Translations under genes and position numbers: made by a program
The notes under the pieces: model-generated
The model's input: only the letters and a program-made list of their open reading frames with translations
What the model was told of the DNA's origin: nothing
Database searches by the model: none
Shown here: positions 52,688-61,575 of the stretch, piece after piece
Layout of the letters: every line of letters begins with the position of its first letter
How positions within the stretch are numbered: position 1 is the stretch's first letter
Source: Thermodesulfobacteriota bacterium
GTDB taxonomy: Bacteria; Desulfobacterota_D; UBA1144; Nemesobacterales; UBA2774
Reading direction: 5' to 3'
Assembly: GCA_035325995.1 (NCBI GenBank)
Contig: DAOKYU010000002.1
Coordinates: forward strand, 62,001 to 126,000
Length of the DNA stretch: 64,000 nucleotides

Positions 52688-54610
52688 TTACCTGCTCGCG
52701 GCTTCGGCCCCGAGTACCCTGCTAACGGCGTTTTGTATCTGATCGACGGAGAAGGGCTTTTTGATAATGTTGTAAGAGCCCTCGTCCGAGAGCTCGTCAG
52801 GGAGCTGCTCCTCGGGCCTCGCGCTTATTATCACGACGTTCGCGTTCCGGTCTATGGCCTTTATTTCCCTGAGGAGCTCGAGCCCGTCCTTGCTCGGCAT
52901 GGAGAAATCCAGGAACATTATGTCGAAGTGGTTCTCTTTCAGGAGGTCGAGGGCTTCCTCGCCGCTCCCCGCCGTGATGACGTTGTGCCCGGTGCTGGTG
53001 AGGCATTCCTTCACTATGTCCCTTATGAATTCCTCGTCGTCGACTATGAGGACGTTCCCCTTCCGCCTGAGCTCTATCACCCTCCCGCCCGGGTTTTTTC
53101 CCGGCGCGGCCTCGGACTGCTCGGATGCCTTCGGCGCGGACTGCACGTTGGGGAGGTATATGGTAAACGTCGTGCCCTTGTTTACCTCGCTCGACACCTC
53201 TATCCGTCCGCCGTGTCTTTCGATGATGGCATATATGACGGAGAGGCCGAGCCCGGTCCCGTCCCTGGGGCCTTCGCCCGTCTTGGTCGTGAAGAAGGGC
53301 TCGAATATCCTCGAAAGATTCTCCGGGGATATGCCGACGCCCGTGTCCGAAAAATCGATTCTCACGAAGTCGTCTGCGAGCTTCGTGCTTATGGCTATGG
53401 CGCCGCCGTTGGGCATTGCGTGCTTGGAATTTATGGCGAGGTTTAAAAATACCTGCTGCAGCTCGCCCAGGTTGAGCCTTATCGGAGGGACGTTCTCGTA
53501 GCTCCGGAGTATTCGTATCCCCTCCGTGTCGAACGTATGCTCGACGAGTCCGAGGGCGTCGTCTATGACGTTCTCTATTTGCGATACCTGGAACTTCTCG
53601 CCTTTCTGCCTCGAGAATGAAAGCAGCTTGTTCACTATTTCGACGGCCCTGTCGGAGGCCTTTTCTATGATGTGGAGGTCTTTCTTTATGCTTTCGAGGT
53701 CGTTCCTCGTAAGGGCGAGGCTCGTGTAGCCGATTATCCCGGAGAGAATGTTGTTGAACTCGTGCGCGACGCCGGCCGCGAGCTGTCCCACGCCGGACAT
53801 CTTCGCCGAATGTATGAGCTGGGCTTCGAGCTTCTTTTTCTCGGTAATGTCCTCCGTCGCGGCGATGACCCCGAATATCTCGCCCGATTCGAAGTCGCGG
53901 AGCGGCGAGAGGGAGACTTCGAGGAACTTGCCTTCGTACTTTATTTCGTGCTTCGTGGAGTAGGAGGTGTCGCTCAGTATCTTGGGGATTATCGTCTCGA
54001 AATTTATGCCCTGAAAGAGCCAGCTCAGCTTCTCGCCCCTGCATTCCTTTCCGAATATCTCGGCGGTCTTGGGATTGGAGCTCACGATGACGAGGTCACG
54101 GTCCGTCGTTATGATGCTCTCTATCGTGCTGTTGAGTGTGTTTTCGAGCTCCCTGTTCCTTTCCCTGACCTTCTTCTCGAGATTCGTGTTGAGTTCCTTC
54201 AGGTCTTTAAGGAGCCGCGTGTTTTCCTTGTAGAGCTCGTACCTGTCCGCGGCGTGCTCGATCACGCTCTTTAGCTTTCCGTAATCGAGTGGCTTGATCA
54301 GGTAGTCGAACGCCCCGTTCTGGACGGCCTCGACGGCCGTCTCGAGCGATGCGAACCCGGTCATCAGAATTACGGGTATGTTCGGGTCCTTGTTTTTTAT
54401 CTCCTCCAGGAGATCTATACCGCTCTTGAGCGGCATTTTGATGTCGGAAAGCACGACGTCGAACCGGGTGGTTTTCAGAAGCTCCGCCGCTTTTTCGCAG
54501 TTGTTGGCGACAAGGACGTCGTACCCCTCCTTGGTCAAAATGTCGGAGATGATTTTCAAAATGAGCTGCTCGTCGTCTACGACAAGAACCCTTTTCAGAT
54601 TCTCAGCCAT
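52688..54610 (-). CDS. hybrid sensor histidine kinase with receiver domains at both ends
   Basis: 640 residues, soluble. Receiver 1 (about 6-120) has Asp12/Asp13, phospho-acceptor Asp56 in LSDIKMP, and Lys106. A coiled coil (125-155) leads to a PAS domain (about 160-260). HisKA has His283 in AAGVAHEFNNILS, then an HATPase with TGVGI and GTGLGLS. Receiver 2 (about 517-635) has phospho-acceptor Asp568 in FLDFSMPSKDG. It can thus be controlled by phosphorylation before and after its kinase core. It overlaps the membrane kinase gene by 8 bp. The partner that receives the final phosphate is not evident; no output domain is attached. Confidence 0.92.
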   Translation of the reverse strand: MAENLKRVLVVDDEQLILKIISDILTKEGYDVLVANNCEKAAELLKTTRFDVVLSDIKMPLKSGIDLLEEIKNKDPNIPVILMTGFASLETAVEAVQNGAFDYLIKPLDYGKLKSVIEHAADRYELYKENTRLLKDLKELNTNLEKKVRERNRELENTLNSTIESIITTDRDLVIVSSNPKTAEIFGKECRGEKLSWLFQGINFETIIPKILSDTSYSTKHEIKYEGKFLEVSLSPLRDFESGEIFGVIAATEDITEKKKLEAQLIHSAKMSGVGQLAAGVAHEFNNILSGIIGYTSLALTRNDLESIKKDLHIIEKASDRAVEIVNKLLSFSRQKGEKFQVSQIENVIDDALGLVEHTFDTEGIRILRSYENVPPIRLNLGELQQVFLNLAINSKHAMPNGGAIAISTKLADDFVRIDFSDTGVGISPENLSRIFEPFFTTKTGEGPRDGTGLGLSVIYAIIERHGGRIEVSSEVNKGTTFTIYLPNVQSAPKASEQSEAAPGKNPGGRVIELRRKGNVLIVDDEEFIRDIVKECLTSTGHNVITAGSGEEALDLLKENHFDIMFLDFSMPSKDGLELLREIKAIDRNANVVIISARPEEQLPDELSDEGSYNIIKKPFSVDQIQNAVSRVLGAEAASR

Positions 54611-57131
54611 TCGCCTCTCCTACCTTAATATTAAGATTATTTGCGGGAAGTTCAATCGTGAATACCGTGCCCTTGTCTTTCTCCGAGCTCACTATAATCC
54701 GGCCGGAATGCTTCTCGATTATCTTGTACGCTATCGAAAGGCCGAGCCCGGTTCCCATGTCTTTTTTCGTAAAAAATGGATCGAAAATGCGCAATATATC
54801 CTCATTGGCTATGCCGACGCCGGTGTCCTCGAAGCTTATGCATACGTTCCGGGACGGCGTCGGGCCCGAATCCGAGTACCCGAGCGACGTCTCGACTACG
54901 AGACTGCCGCCCTTCGGCATCGCCTGTATCGCATTCAATATGATGTTTATGAAAACCTGCCAGAGCTGGTTCGGGTCCGCCATTATAAGCGGGATTCCCG
55001 GATCGAGCTTCGTCGAGAGCTTTACGTCGTTGTCCGAGAGCTGCTTCCTTACGAGGATGACCACGTTTTCGAGAACTGCGTTTACGTCCACTTTCTCGAA
55101 ATAGGGCGGCTCCGCCTTCGAGAACTTGAGAAGGCTGTCGATGAGCCTGTTCGTCCTGTCTATCTCCTGCTTGATGTAGTCGAGGTACTCCCCGACCGTC
55201 TCGGAGTTTTCCTCGTTGACCATGTAGGTCGAAAGGTAGTAGCGCGCGCCCTCTATTATGTTGAGCGGGTTTCTTATTTCGTGGGCCACGCCGGCCGCGA
55301 GCTGGCCAATCGCGGACATCTTCTCCGCGTGTACGAGCTGGGTCTGCATATCCTTGAGCTCGACGTTCGTCCTTTCGAGCTTCTTGGCGTAATCCTCGAC
55401 GAGCTTGAACGCGAGCGCGTTTTCTATGGCTATGGCGCTCTGGTTCGCGAGTATTCTGAGCAGGTTCACGTCGCGGGACGTGTAGGAGAGCCTCGATTTC
55501 TTTTCGCCGAGGACTATAAAGCCTATGAGCTGCCTCTTGAAGAAAACGGGCACGAAGAGAGACGCCGTGAACCTGTCGAACTCGTCCAGGAGCTCCTCGG
55601 AATCCTGCCTGTACCTGTCGTCCGAGATGAGGTCTTCCCTGAAAAGCTCCTTTTTCTGCTGGTTGAGCTCGCGGACGAGGGCGCTGTCCTCTCCTATCGG
55701 CCCGGCCGCCCCGGCGGGGATGTCGCTCCCGTCCTTGACGTATGCTTCGTATGCGCCGGTGTCCTGGTTGTATATGTAGACGAGGACGGGCGAGGCGAAC
55801 ATCGTGCTCTCGATTATGGAGATTATCTTGTCTACGATCTTGTCCAGGCTGAGGAGCGAGGTCATCGCGTAGCTGACCTCTTCGACGGTGCGCTTGTAGT
55901 CGTATTTCTTTCTGAAGAACGTGAGGTCCACGAAGTCCTGTATGCGGTTCTTGAGCGGGTTCAGCGCTATTACCAGAAAGGCGCTCAGGACGACGAAGAA
56001 GGCGGGGTTGCGCCAGCCGCCGTACCGTGCGAAAACGACGTTGAACGCGAATATCGTAAGGGCCGACATCGCGACGACGGCCCCGGTGAGGAGGCCGTAC
56101 GTGAGAGCCTTCTCCAGTATGACGTCTATGTCGAAGAGCTTGTGCTTAACTATGGCGTACGCTATCGACAGCGGGAATATAACGACCGGAAGCGCCATAA
56201 GGTTGTACGGCATGTCTACGTTAAAGACCGTAACGCCGGCCGCAGCCGCGGCGGGCACGAGGAGGCCGAATATACATCCGAGCAGGATTATCTGGGCCCT
56301 CTGTTTCGCGAGGGCCGAGGCCGGGTGGCGATAGGTCATAAGCGAAGAGGCCGGGAATATGAACGTGCTCAGGACGACGTACATCCACGTCGCCGTGTTT
56401 ATGTATTTCCAGACGTCGTATGAATGGAAGAATATGAACTGCAGTATGAAGAGCATCGCCGAGATGAACAGGAACACCAGCGATACGATATTCTGAGCCG
56501 ACGCCTTTATGCGGGTATCCGACGGGAATATGAACATGAGGTGTATGCCCGCCACGGGGCTGAAGACCCAGGCAAAGAAGATAAGCTGCTCCAGGATGTG
56601 AGACGCCTGCGCGTCGAAGGAGCCCGTGAACCAAACGCATATGGCGGCGCAAAAGAGGAAGAACGCCCTGCTCTCGCGGGCATTGGGCTTTGTCCTGAGA
56701 ACGATGGCCCCTATTATGAAGAACACCGCTCCCATGAGGAATATAACGCCGAACATCTGTATGAAGTCGCGGGCGGTGAACGTCTGAACAGGTATGCCGA
56801 CCCTAAAGCTCGAGCCGTTTCTTTCTATCGTGTATTCGACGTCGGTCCCTACGGGGAGCGCGTCGGTAATGCCAAGCAGCTCGTCCGGGCTGTTTATGCG
56901 GACGCCGTTTGCCTCGAGAACCCTGTCCTTGAACCTCATGAGCTGCTCGCCGTTCTCGACGCCGGGGGTTATGTCCGTTACGACCATGTTGCCGTAAAAG
57001 AAAAACCCGGGATAAGACCTGCCTATCCAGGTGATTCCCAGTACGAGATTTCCTATGCAGAATATCAGCAGAAGAAAGGCCAAAACGCTGAAAGCCGATT
57101 TCTTCAGCCTGTCCTTGTCGGTAGCCGGCAT
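54603..57131 (-). CDS. membrane sensor histidine kinase with PDZ and GAF domains
   Basis: 842 residues. The first TM (about 12-35) is followed by a PDZ-like domain (about 48-115; RVLEANGVRINSPDELL), then about seven more TM helices (125-395) forming a 7TM-like sensor, then a GAF domain (about 425-575). HisKA has His617 in AAGVAHEIRNPLN; HATPase has DTGVGIAN and GTGLGLSIAYK. PDZ suggests sensing of a protein C-terminus or envelope state; GAF may bind a small ligand. It starts at the last base of the PilZ fusion gene (1-bp overlap), so the two are translated as a set. Confidence 0.92.
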   Translation of the reverse strand: MPATDKDRLKKSAFSVLAFLLLIFCIGNLVLGITWIGRSYPGFFFYGNMVVTDITPGVENGEQLMRFKDRVLEANGVRINSPDELLGITDALPVGTDVEYTIERNGSSFRVGIPVQTFTARDFIQMFGVIFLMGAVFFIIGAIVLRTKPNARESRAFFLFCAAICVWFTGSFDAQASHILEQLIFFAWVFSPVAGIHLMFIFPSDTRIKASAQNIVSLVFLFISAMLFILQFIFFHSYDVWKYINTATWMYVVLSTFIFPASSLMTYRHPASALAKQRAQIILLGCIFGLLVPAAAAAGVTVFNVDMPYNLMALPVVIFPLSIAYAIVKHKLFDIDVILEKALTYGLLTGAVVAMSALTIFAFNVVFARYGGWRNPAFFVVLSAFLVIALNPLKNRIQDFVDLTFFRKKYDYKRTVEEVSYAMTSLLSLDKIVDKIISIIESTMFASPVLVYIYNQDTGAYEAYVKDGSDIPAGAAGPIGEDSALVRELNQQKKELFREDLISDDRYRQDSEELLDEFDRFTASLFVPVFFKRQLIGFIVLGEKKSRLSYTSRDVNLLRILANQSAIAIENALAFKLVEDYAKKLERTNVELKDMQTQLVHAEKMSAIGQLAAGVAHEIRNPLNIIEGARYYLSTYMVNEENSETVGEYLDYIKQEIDRTNRLIDSLLKFSKAEPPYFEKVDVNAVLENVVILVRKQLSDNDVKLSTKLDPGIPLIMADPNQLWQVFINIILNAIQAMPKGGSLVVETSLGYSDSGPTPSRNVCISFEDTGVGIANEDILRIFDPFFTKKDMGTGLGLSIAYKIIEKHSGRIIVSSEKDKGTVFTIELPANNLNIKVGEANG

Positions 57132-59920
57132 TACTCTATTTCTGTTAACCCCTTATAGTTATCTTTCGCCTCTATCTGCTTTCCATACACGTCCCAGTGG
57201 ATGTCCACCCTGCCGCCCAGCTTTTCGACCATGCGCCGCGAGCCGGGGTTGTCTTCGAGGACCCACGTGCCGGCGGCTTTCTCGTAACCCTTTTCCATCA
57301 TCGCCGCGCATACGCCGGCGAGGAGCGCCGTACCGAGCCCGGAGCCCGCGTATTCCGGCAGGAGCCCCTCTATCATGAGAACGCCTTCCTTTATGCCCCT
57401 CATATTGAGAGGCAGCTTAAGGAGCCTGTGTGCTTTCATCTCGCCGTCGAGTCCCCTGAAGACGGGGGCGTACTGCGGGAATCCGCCTATGAAGCCGACT
57501 GTCTTTCCGCCCGCCTCGGCCACGAGCCAGAACTCGGGCTTTATGAGCGCCTTGAACTCGTCCGCTATCTCTATGAATTCGTCGTATTCCAGGGGGACGT
57601 TGCCCCAGAGGTAGGCGAGCGAGCGGTTAAAGACGTCGACGACGCCCCTGACCTCGCTCTCCCACTCGGATTTTTTCATCTGCCTTATCTTGACGCGGTG
57701 GGCCTTGAATCCCTTTGCGTATTTTTGTATCCTCGCGGCGTTGTCTTCGGACATGAAGTCTATCGTGTAGTGAAGGAGCTTCTTTATGGGGGCCATCCCC
57801 GCGGCCCTGAAGTAGTCGTGGTAATAGGGCTGGGTGTAAACCTGGAGGAACGACGGCACCTTGCCGTAATTACTCGAAAGGAGCCCGCCGCCGAAAAGGC
57901 CGAATATGCCGTTTACGGGGCCTATTATCTGCCGCACCCCTTCTTTTGCGAGGAATTCCTCGGCCGCCGCGAAGAGCCCGCCGACGGCCTCTTCCTTGAA
58001 CGGCAGCGCTTCGAAGAACCCGACGAAGCCCGCCTTCGTGTTGTGAAAATCGTTGTAGTAGTTGTCGATAAAGGCGCTCATCGTCGCGACCATGCGGCCG
58101 TTTTCCTCGGCGACGAAGCGTTTCCCGTATACCTTCCTGAAGTAATAATAATCGTACGAGACGAGCTTTACCTGGTCCTTTATAAGGAAATACGGCACCC
58201 AGGCCGGGTAGTCCCTGTAAACGTCCCAGGAAAGCCTGACAGACTTTTCCATGTCTTCCGGCGAAGATATCTCCCTTACGTTATACCTCGCGCCCTCGGG
58301 GATATTCCTCACGGGCGCGCTGCCTATGACGCCGAACTCCTTCCCGAGGCTGCCTATTATGTCGAGCGCCTCGTTCATGTCCTCCATCGTATGCGTGGCC
58401 ATCATGCTGAATCTGAACCTCTCCTGCCCCTTGGGCACGGCAGGGTGGGGGATGGCATTTACGTAGAGGCCCGCTTCGTGGAGCCTCCTGCTCATCTTCT
58501 TTTGCTTGAGCTCCTCGCCTATGAGCACGGGTATGACGGCCGTTTCGCTGGGGCCCGTGACGAATCCGAGCGCCTTCAGGCCCTCCCTCATGTACTTGAT
58601 GTTGCGCCAGAGGCTGCGGTGGAGCTCGACGTCCGTCTCCATCACCTCTATCGCCGCCAGCACCGACGCCGCCACCGAAGGCGGGAAATTCGACGAGAAG
58701 AAAAAGGACCTCGTGTAATAGCGGAGATAATTGACGACCTCCTTCGTCGAGGCCACGAAGCCCCCGATGCCGCCCAGGGACTTGCTCAAAGTGCCCATGA
58801 CGATGTCCACGTCGCCGGGCTCCATCTTGAAGTAGTTCGGCGTGCCGCGTCCCCTGTCGCCTATTACGCCCGTGGCGTGGGCCTCGTCCACCATCACTTT
58901 CGCGCCGTAGTGGTGGGCCACCTCCGTTATCTGGCGGAGGGGGGCGATGTCGCCGTCCATGCTGTATACGCCGTCCACTACCACGAGTTTCCCGTTGAAG
59001 TTGTCCCGGTTTCGCTTGAGGACGCCCTCCATGCTATCGACGTCCGAGTGCTTGAACGTCCTGAACTTGCCCATGGACAGCATGCAGCCGTCTATGATGC
59101 TCGCGTGCGCGAGCCTGTCTATGACGGCAAGGTCGTCGTTCTTTACGAGGGCCTGTATGCATCCGAGGTTGGTGACGTATCCGCTGGGGAAGATTATCGC
59201 GTCCTCGCAGCCCTTGACCTCGGCGAGCTTCATTTCGAGCTGCCTGTGTATGTCGTATGTGCCCGCGAGGAGCGGCACCGAGCCCGCGCCCGCGCCGTAT
59301 TTCTGAAGGTTTTCGAGCGCGATCTTGACGACTTTCGGATGAGAGGTGATGCCGAGGTAGTTGTTGCTGCCCATCATTATCATCTCTTTCTTCTTTCCGG
59401 TGAAGTCGTCGTCTATGATCACCCTGTTGGCCGACGGGGAGGCGAGGGGCCTTCTGTACCTGATGTACCCCTTGGATTCCATGTCGAGCTTGTACTGCCA
59501 GAATATTTCGGTTTTCTTGAAGAGGTCCCTGTCGGGAATGTCGGTGAAGTCCGAGAGGTAGTACTCGTCGGAATTGAGCTTGTTTTCGTTATTGGCGATG
59601 AAGTTTTCGAGCTTCATCCTGTCCGAATCGTATAGGTTTACGAACTTGAGGCCTATCCCCGCGGGCAGGTCGCCTTCGGGTTCGACTCGCTTGACCTCGC
59701 AGTAGACTTTTACCGGGAGCGACCATTCGGAAAGGTCGCATTCGACGAGGAGCTTCGTGCCCGGGGTATAGCTCTCGTCCGTTTCGACGAAGAGCCCATC
59801 GAGGGATAGATTCCTGGCTGTGCCTATAAGCTTTCCGGTATTTCGGGAATAAACCTTGAAGCTCGCCGGGACGCGGTCGTTTTTGCGACGATCCTTGTTC
59901 TCCCTGATTACAATACCCAT
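57131..59920 (-). CDS. PilZ / alpha-oxoamine synthase / bCerS-like acyltransferase fusion (candidate c-di-GMP-regulated sphingolipid synthase)
   Basis: 929 residues from the ATG at 59920 (AGAGG 7 nt upstream; a TTG at 59953 lies in the leader hairpin). Domain 1, about 8-105, is PilZ: RKNDR fits RxxxR and NLSLDG fits (D/N)xSxxG, the two c-di-GMP-binding motifs. Domain 2, about 135-540, is a PLP alpha-oxoamine synthase (serine palmitoyltransferase/KBL/BioF family): GSNNYLGITSHPKV, DEAHATGVIGDRGRG, and the PLP lysine near residue 380 in GTLSKSLGG. Domain 3, about 548-929, is GNAT-like and resembles YghO/bCerS: DYPAWVPYF, AFIDNYYNDFHNTKAGFVGFF, GPVNGIFG, QPYYHDYFRAAGM. A first enzyme would condense acyl-CoA/ACP with an amino acid, and the second N-acylate the product. 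The sphingolipid product is inferred. The two kinases follow without gap. Confidence 0.88.
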   Translation of the reverse strand: MGIVIRENKDRRKNDRVPASFKVYSRNTGKLIGTARNLSLDGLFVETDESYTPGTKLLVECDLSEWSLPVKVYCEVKRVEPEGDLPAGIGLKFVNLYDSDRMKLENFIANNENKLNSDEYYLSDFTDIPDRDLFKKTEIFWQYKLDMESKGYIRYRRPLASPSANRVIIDDDFTGKKKEMIMMGSNNYLGITSHPKVVKIALENLQKYGAGAGSVPLLAGTYDIHRQLEMKLAEVKGCEDAIIFPSGYVTNLGCIQALVKNDDLAVIDRLAHASIIDGCMLSMGKFRTFKHSDVDSMEGVLKRNRDNFNGKLVVVDGVYSMDGDIAPLRQITEVAHHYGAKVMVDEAHATGVIGDRGRGTPNYFKMEPGDVDIVMGTLSKSLGGIGGFVASTKEVVNYLRYYTRSFFFSSNFPPSVAASVLAAIEVMETDVELHRSLWRNIKYMREGLKALGFVTGPSETAVIPVLIGEELKQKKMSRRLHEAGLYVNAIPHPAVPKGQERFRFSMMATHTMEDMNEALDIIGSLGKEFGVIGSAPVRNIPEGARYNVREISSPEDMEKSVRLSWDVYRDYPAWVPYFLIKDQVKLVSYDYYYFRKVYGKRFVAEENGRMVATMSAFIDNYYNDFHNTKAGFVGFFEALPFKEEAVGGLFAAAEEFLAKEGVRQIIGPVNGIFGLFGGGLLSSNYGKVPSFLQVYTQPYYHDYFRAAGMAPIKKLLHYTIDFMSEDNAARIQKYAKGFKAHRVKIRQMKKSEWESEVRGVVDVFNRSLAYLWGNVPLEYDEFIEIADEFKALIKPEFWLVAEAGGKTVGFIGGFPQYAPVFRGLDGEMKAHRLLKLPLNMRGIKEGVLMIEGLLPEYAGSGLGTALLAGVCAAMMEKGYEKAAGTWVLEDNPGSRRMVEKLGGRVDIHWDVYGKQIEAKDNYKGLTEIE

Positions 59921-59950
59921 GCTGTCGCCTCTTTGGGTAGCTAAATTTGC

Positions 59951-59980
59951 CAATATTCTTTAATATACTTAAGAATATTG
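59951..59980 (-). promoter_or_regulatory. AT-rich inverted repeat between riboswitch and PilZ-fusion start
   Basis: CAATATTCTT and AAGAATATTG form a perfect 10-bp stem around a 10-nt loop, 30 nt before the ATG. It is the only stable hairpin between the riboswitch and the ribosome binding site. It may be part of the expression platform, or an operator. It is not a classic terminator because no T tract follows. Confidence 0.5.
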
Positions 59981-60039
59981 TTTACAGCTTTTGTATAATT
60001 ATCATCGATTATTGCAATTATTGCAAGTTGTCTACTGTC

Positions 60040-60123
60040 GGCAACCCAACCGCCATAGACGCCCGGTTACAGGACCGCCCTTAGGCTTGAGGCTTTGCGT
60101 CCCGCGCTTTCGCGCGGTTTGCC
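60040..60123 (-). ncRNA. cyclic-di-GMP-I (GEMM-I) riboswitch
   Basis: Read on the minus strand: P1 5' arm GGCAAACC (60123-60116), a stem CCGCGC-GAAA-GCGCGG with GNRA tetraloop (60117-60102), the core GGACGCAAAGCC (60102-60091), the tetraloop receptor halves CCTAAG (60085-60080) and TATGG (60057-60053), and the P1 3' arm GGGTTGCC (60047-60040). All match the class I c-di-GMP aptamer seen in Vibrio Vc2. It lies 120 nt before the ATG of the PilZ fusion gene, same strand, with a promoter 34 nt upstream. Whether ligand turns expression on or off is not readable. Confidence 0.93.
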
Positions 60124-60156
60124 TTTTTCGAAAGGAGTATCCCCATCTATTTGGGA

Positions 60157-60185
60157 AGTCTAGTGCAGTTTGTAATTAGTTTCAA
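60157..60185 (-). promoter_or_regulatory. promoter of the riboswitch-PilZ-kinase operon
   Basis: On the minus strand TTGAAA (60180-60185) and TAGACT (60157-60162) are 17 bp apart. A transcript from here would start near 60150, just ahead of the aptamer. The remaining gap to aroC (60186-60399) has no gene; it contains two copies of GGGGCAGATAT (60357-60367, 60373-60383). Confidence 0.55.
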
Positions 60186-60399
60186 TACATTAGGCGTAAT
60201 AAATAAGCAGACCTCGTGAACGGGGAACGGACGGCGGGTGTAGAAACAATGTTAACGGCTTGTAGTCCAAACACTGACCGTGAAGTGTAATACGAGACGC
60301 ACGTATAATGTCGCGGGACGTGCTCCATCACCACACGAACCAGGAGTGAATAATCCGGGGCAGATATAGATAGGGGCAGATATTGATAAAGGGGCTGCG

Positions 60400-61470
60400 T
60401 CAGATCCTGGCCGTTCTCGACATTAGAAGATGATCGGCGAGCACCAGGTTGACCATGGCCTCGGCTATGGGGACTGCCCTCGGGCAGAGACACGGGTCGT
60501 GCCTTCCCTTGACCACCAGCTCCTTCGGGTTCCCCCACTTGTCCACCGTCTTCTGTACCTTCGATATGGATGAGGTCGGCTTTATGGCTATGCGGACGAT
60601 AAGGTCCGCCCCGTTGGTTATTCCCCCGAGGAGGCCCCCAGCGTTATTCGTCTTGAACGCGAGCTTCCCGTCCTTGTCCTTGTAGAGGAGGTCGTTTACC
60701 TGTGAGCCCTTCTTCTTCGACGCCTCGAAGCCGAGCCCGACTTCGAACCCCCTTATTCCCCCGAGGCTCATGAGCGCCGCGGCGAGGTCGGCGTCTATCT
60801 TGTTGAATACGGGGCTCCCGAGCCCGGGGGGAAGGCCCCTGGTTATTACCTCGACCGTCCCGCCTATGGAGTCCCCCTCGCGCCTCACCTTGTCGATGAG
60901 CTCTATCATCTCGTCCACTTTGGACGCGTCGGGGCACCTGACTATATTCCTTTCTATCTCGTCGAAGTCCGTTTTCTTCGCGACTATCTTCCCGACGCTC
61001 CTGACGAAGCCGCGGGTGGTTATGCCCTGGAGGCCGAGTATCTTCTTCGCTATGGCCCCGGCGGCGACCCTGCCGACCGTCTCCCTGGCCGAAGACCTGC
61101 CGCCGCCCCTGTAGTCCCTGAATCCGAAGCGGGCATCGTAGGTGAAGTCGGCGTGTCCCGGGCGGTAGGTGTCTTTTATGTCTTCGTATGACTTCGATAT
61201 CGCGTCTGTGTTCCTTACGAGCATGGATATGGGCGTGCCGAGGGTCTTTCCCTCGAATACGCCGGAGAGTATCTCGACGGTGTCGGGCTCCTTACGCTGG
61301 GTCGTAATCTTGCTCTGTCCCGGGCGTCTGCGGTCCAGTTCAAACTGCACGTCGGCGGGCGAAAGCTCGAGCCCTGCCGGGCAGCCGTCTACGACGACGC
61401 CCACGGCGGCGCCGTGCGACTCGCCCCAGGTCGTTATGCGAAACAGTTGTCCGAAGGAATTTCCCGGCAT
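60400..61470 (-). CDS. aroC: chorismate synthase
   Basis: 356 residues. It makes chorismate from EPSP with reduced flavin. GQLFRITTWGESHGAAVGVVVDG, RRRPGQSKITTQRKEPDTVEI, RPGHADFTYDARFGFRDYRG, GGRSSARETVGRVAAGAIAKK (split) and HDPCLCPRAVPIAEAM are conserved. It is not in the trp cluster, and it sits alone between an SDR gene and the riboswitch leader. It could be transcribed with the SDR gene upstream (105-bp gap). Confidence 0.96.
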   Translation of the reverse strand: MPGNSFGQLFRITTWGESHGAAVGVVVDGCPAGLELSPADVQFELDRRRPGQSKITTQRKEPDTVEILSGVFEGKTLGTPISMLVRNTDAISKSYEDIKDTYRPGHADFTYDARFGFRDYRGGGRSSARETVGRVAAGAIAKKILGLQGITTRGFVRSVGKIVAKKTDFDEIERNIVRCPDASKVDEMIELIDKVRREGDSIGGTVEVITRGLPPGLGSPVFNKIDADLAAALMSLGGIRGFEVGLGFEASKKKGSQVNDLLYKDKDGKLAFKTNNAGGLLGGITNGADLIVRIAIKPTSSISKVQKTVDKWGNPKELVVKGRHDPCLCPRAVPIAEAMVNLVLADHLLMSRTARI

Positions 61471-61575
61471 AAACGAAGATTATATTAACGGGCAATCGGG
61501 CACAAATAAAGAGAGCCTCTAAAACGGTGCCGTAAGTGCTCACACCTGAAGCGCGCGCGTCGCCGCCGTCAGCGG

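Noticed and set aside
54378..56423. 681-codon plus-strand frame opposite both kinases
   Set aside because: It spans the boundary of two real genes and has no motifs; shadow.
57197..59635. 812-codon open frame on the plus strand opposite the PilZ fusion gene
   Set aside because: It is an antisense shadow from GC-rich codon bias. It has biased Arg/Val/Glu composition and no recognisable domain, while the minus-strand frame holds three clear domains.
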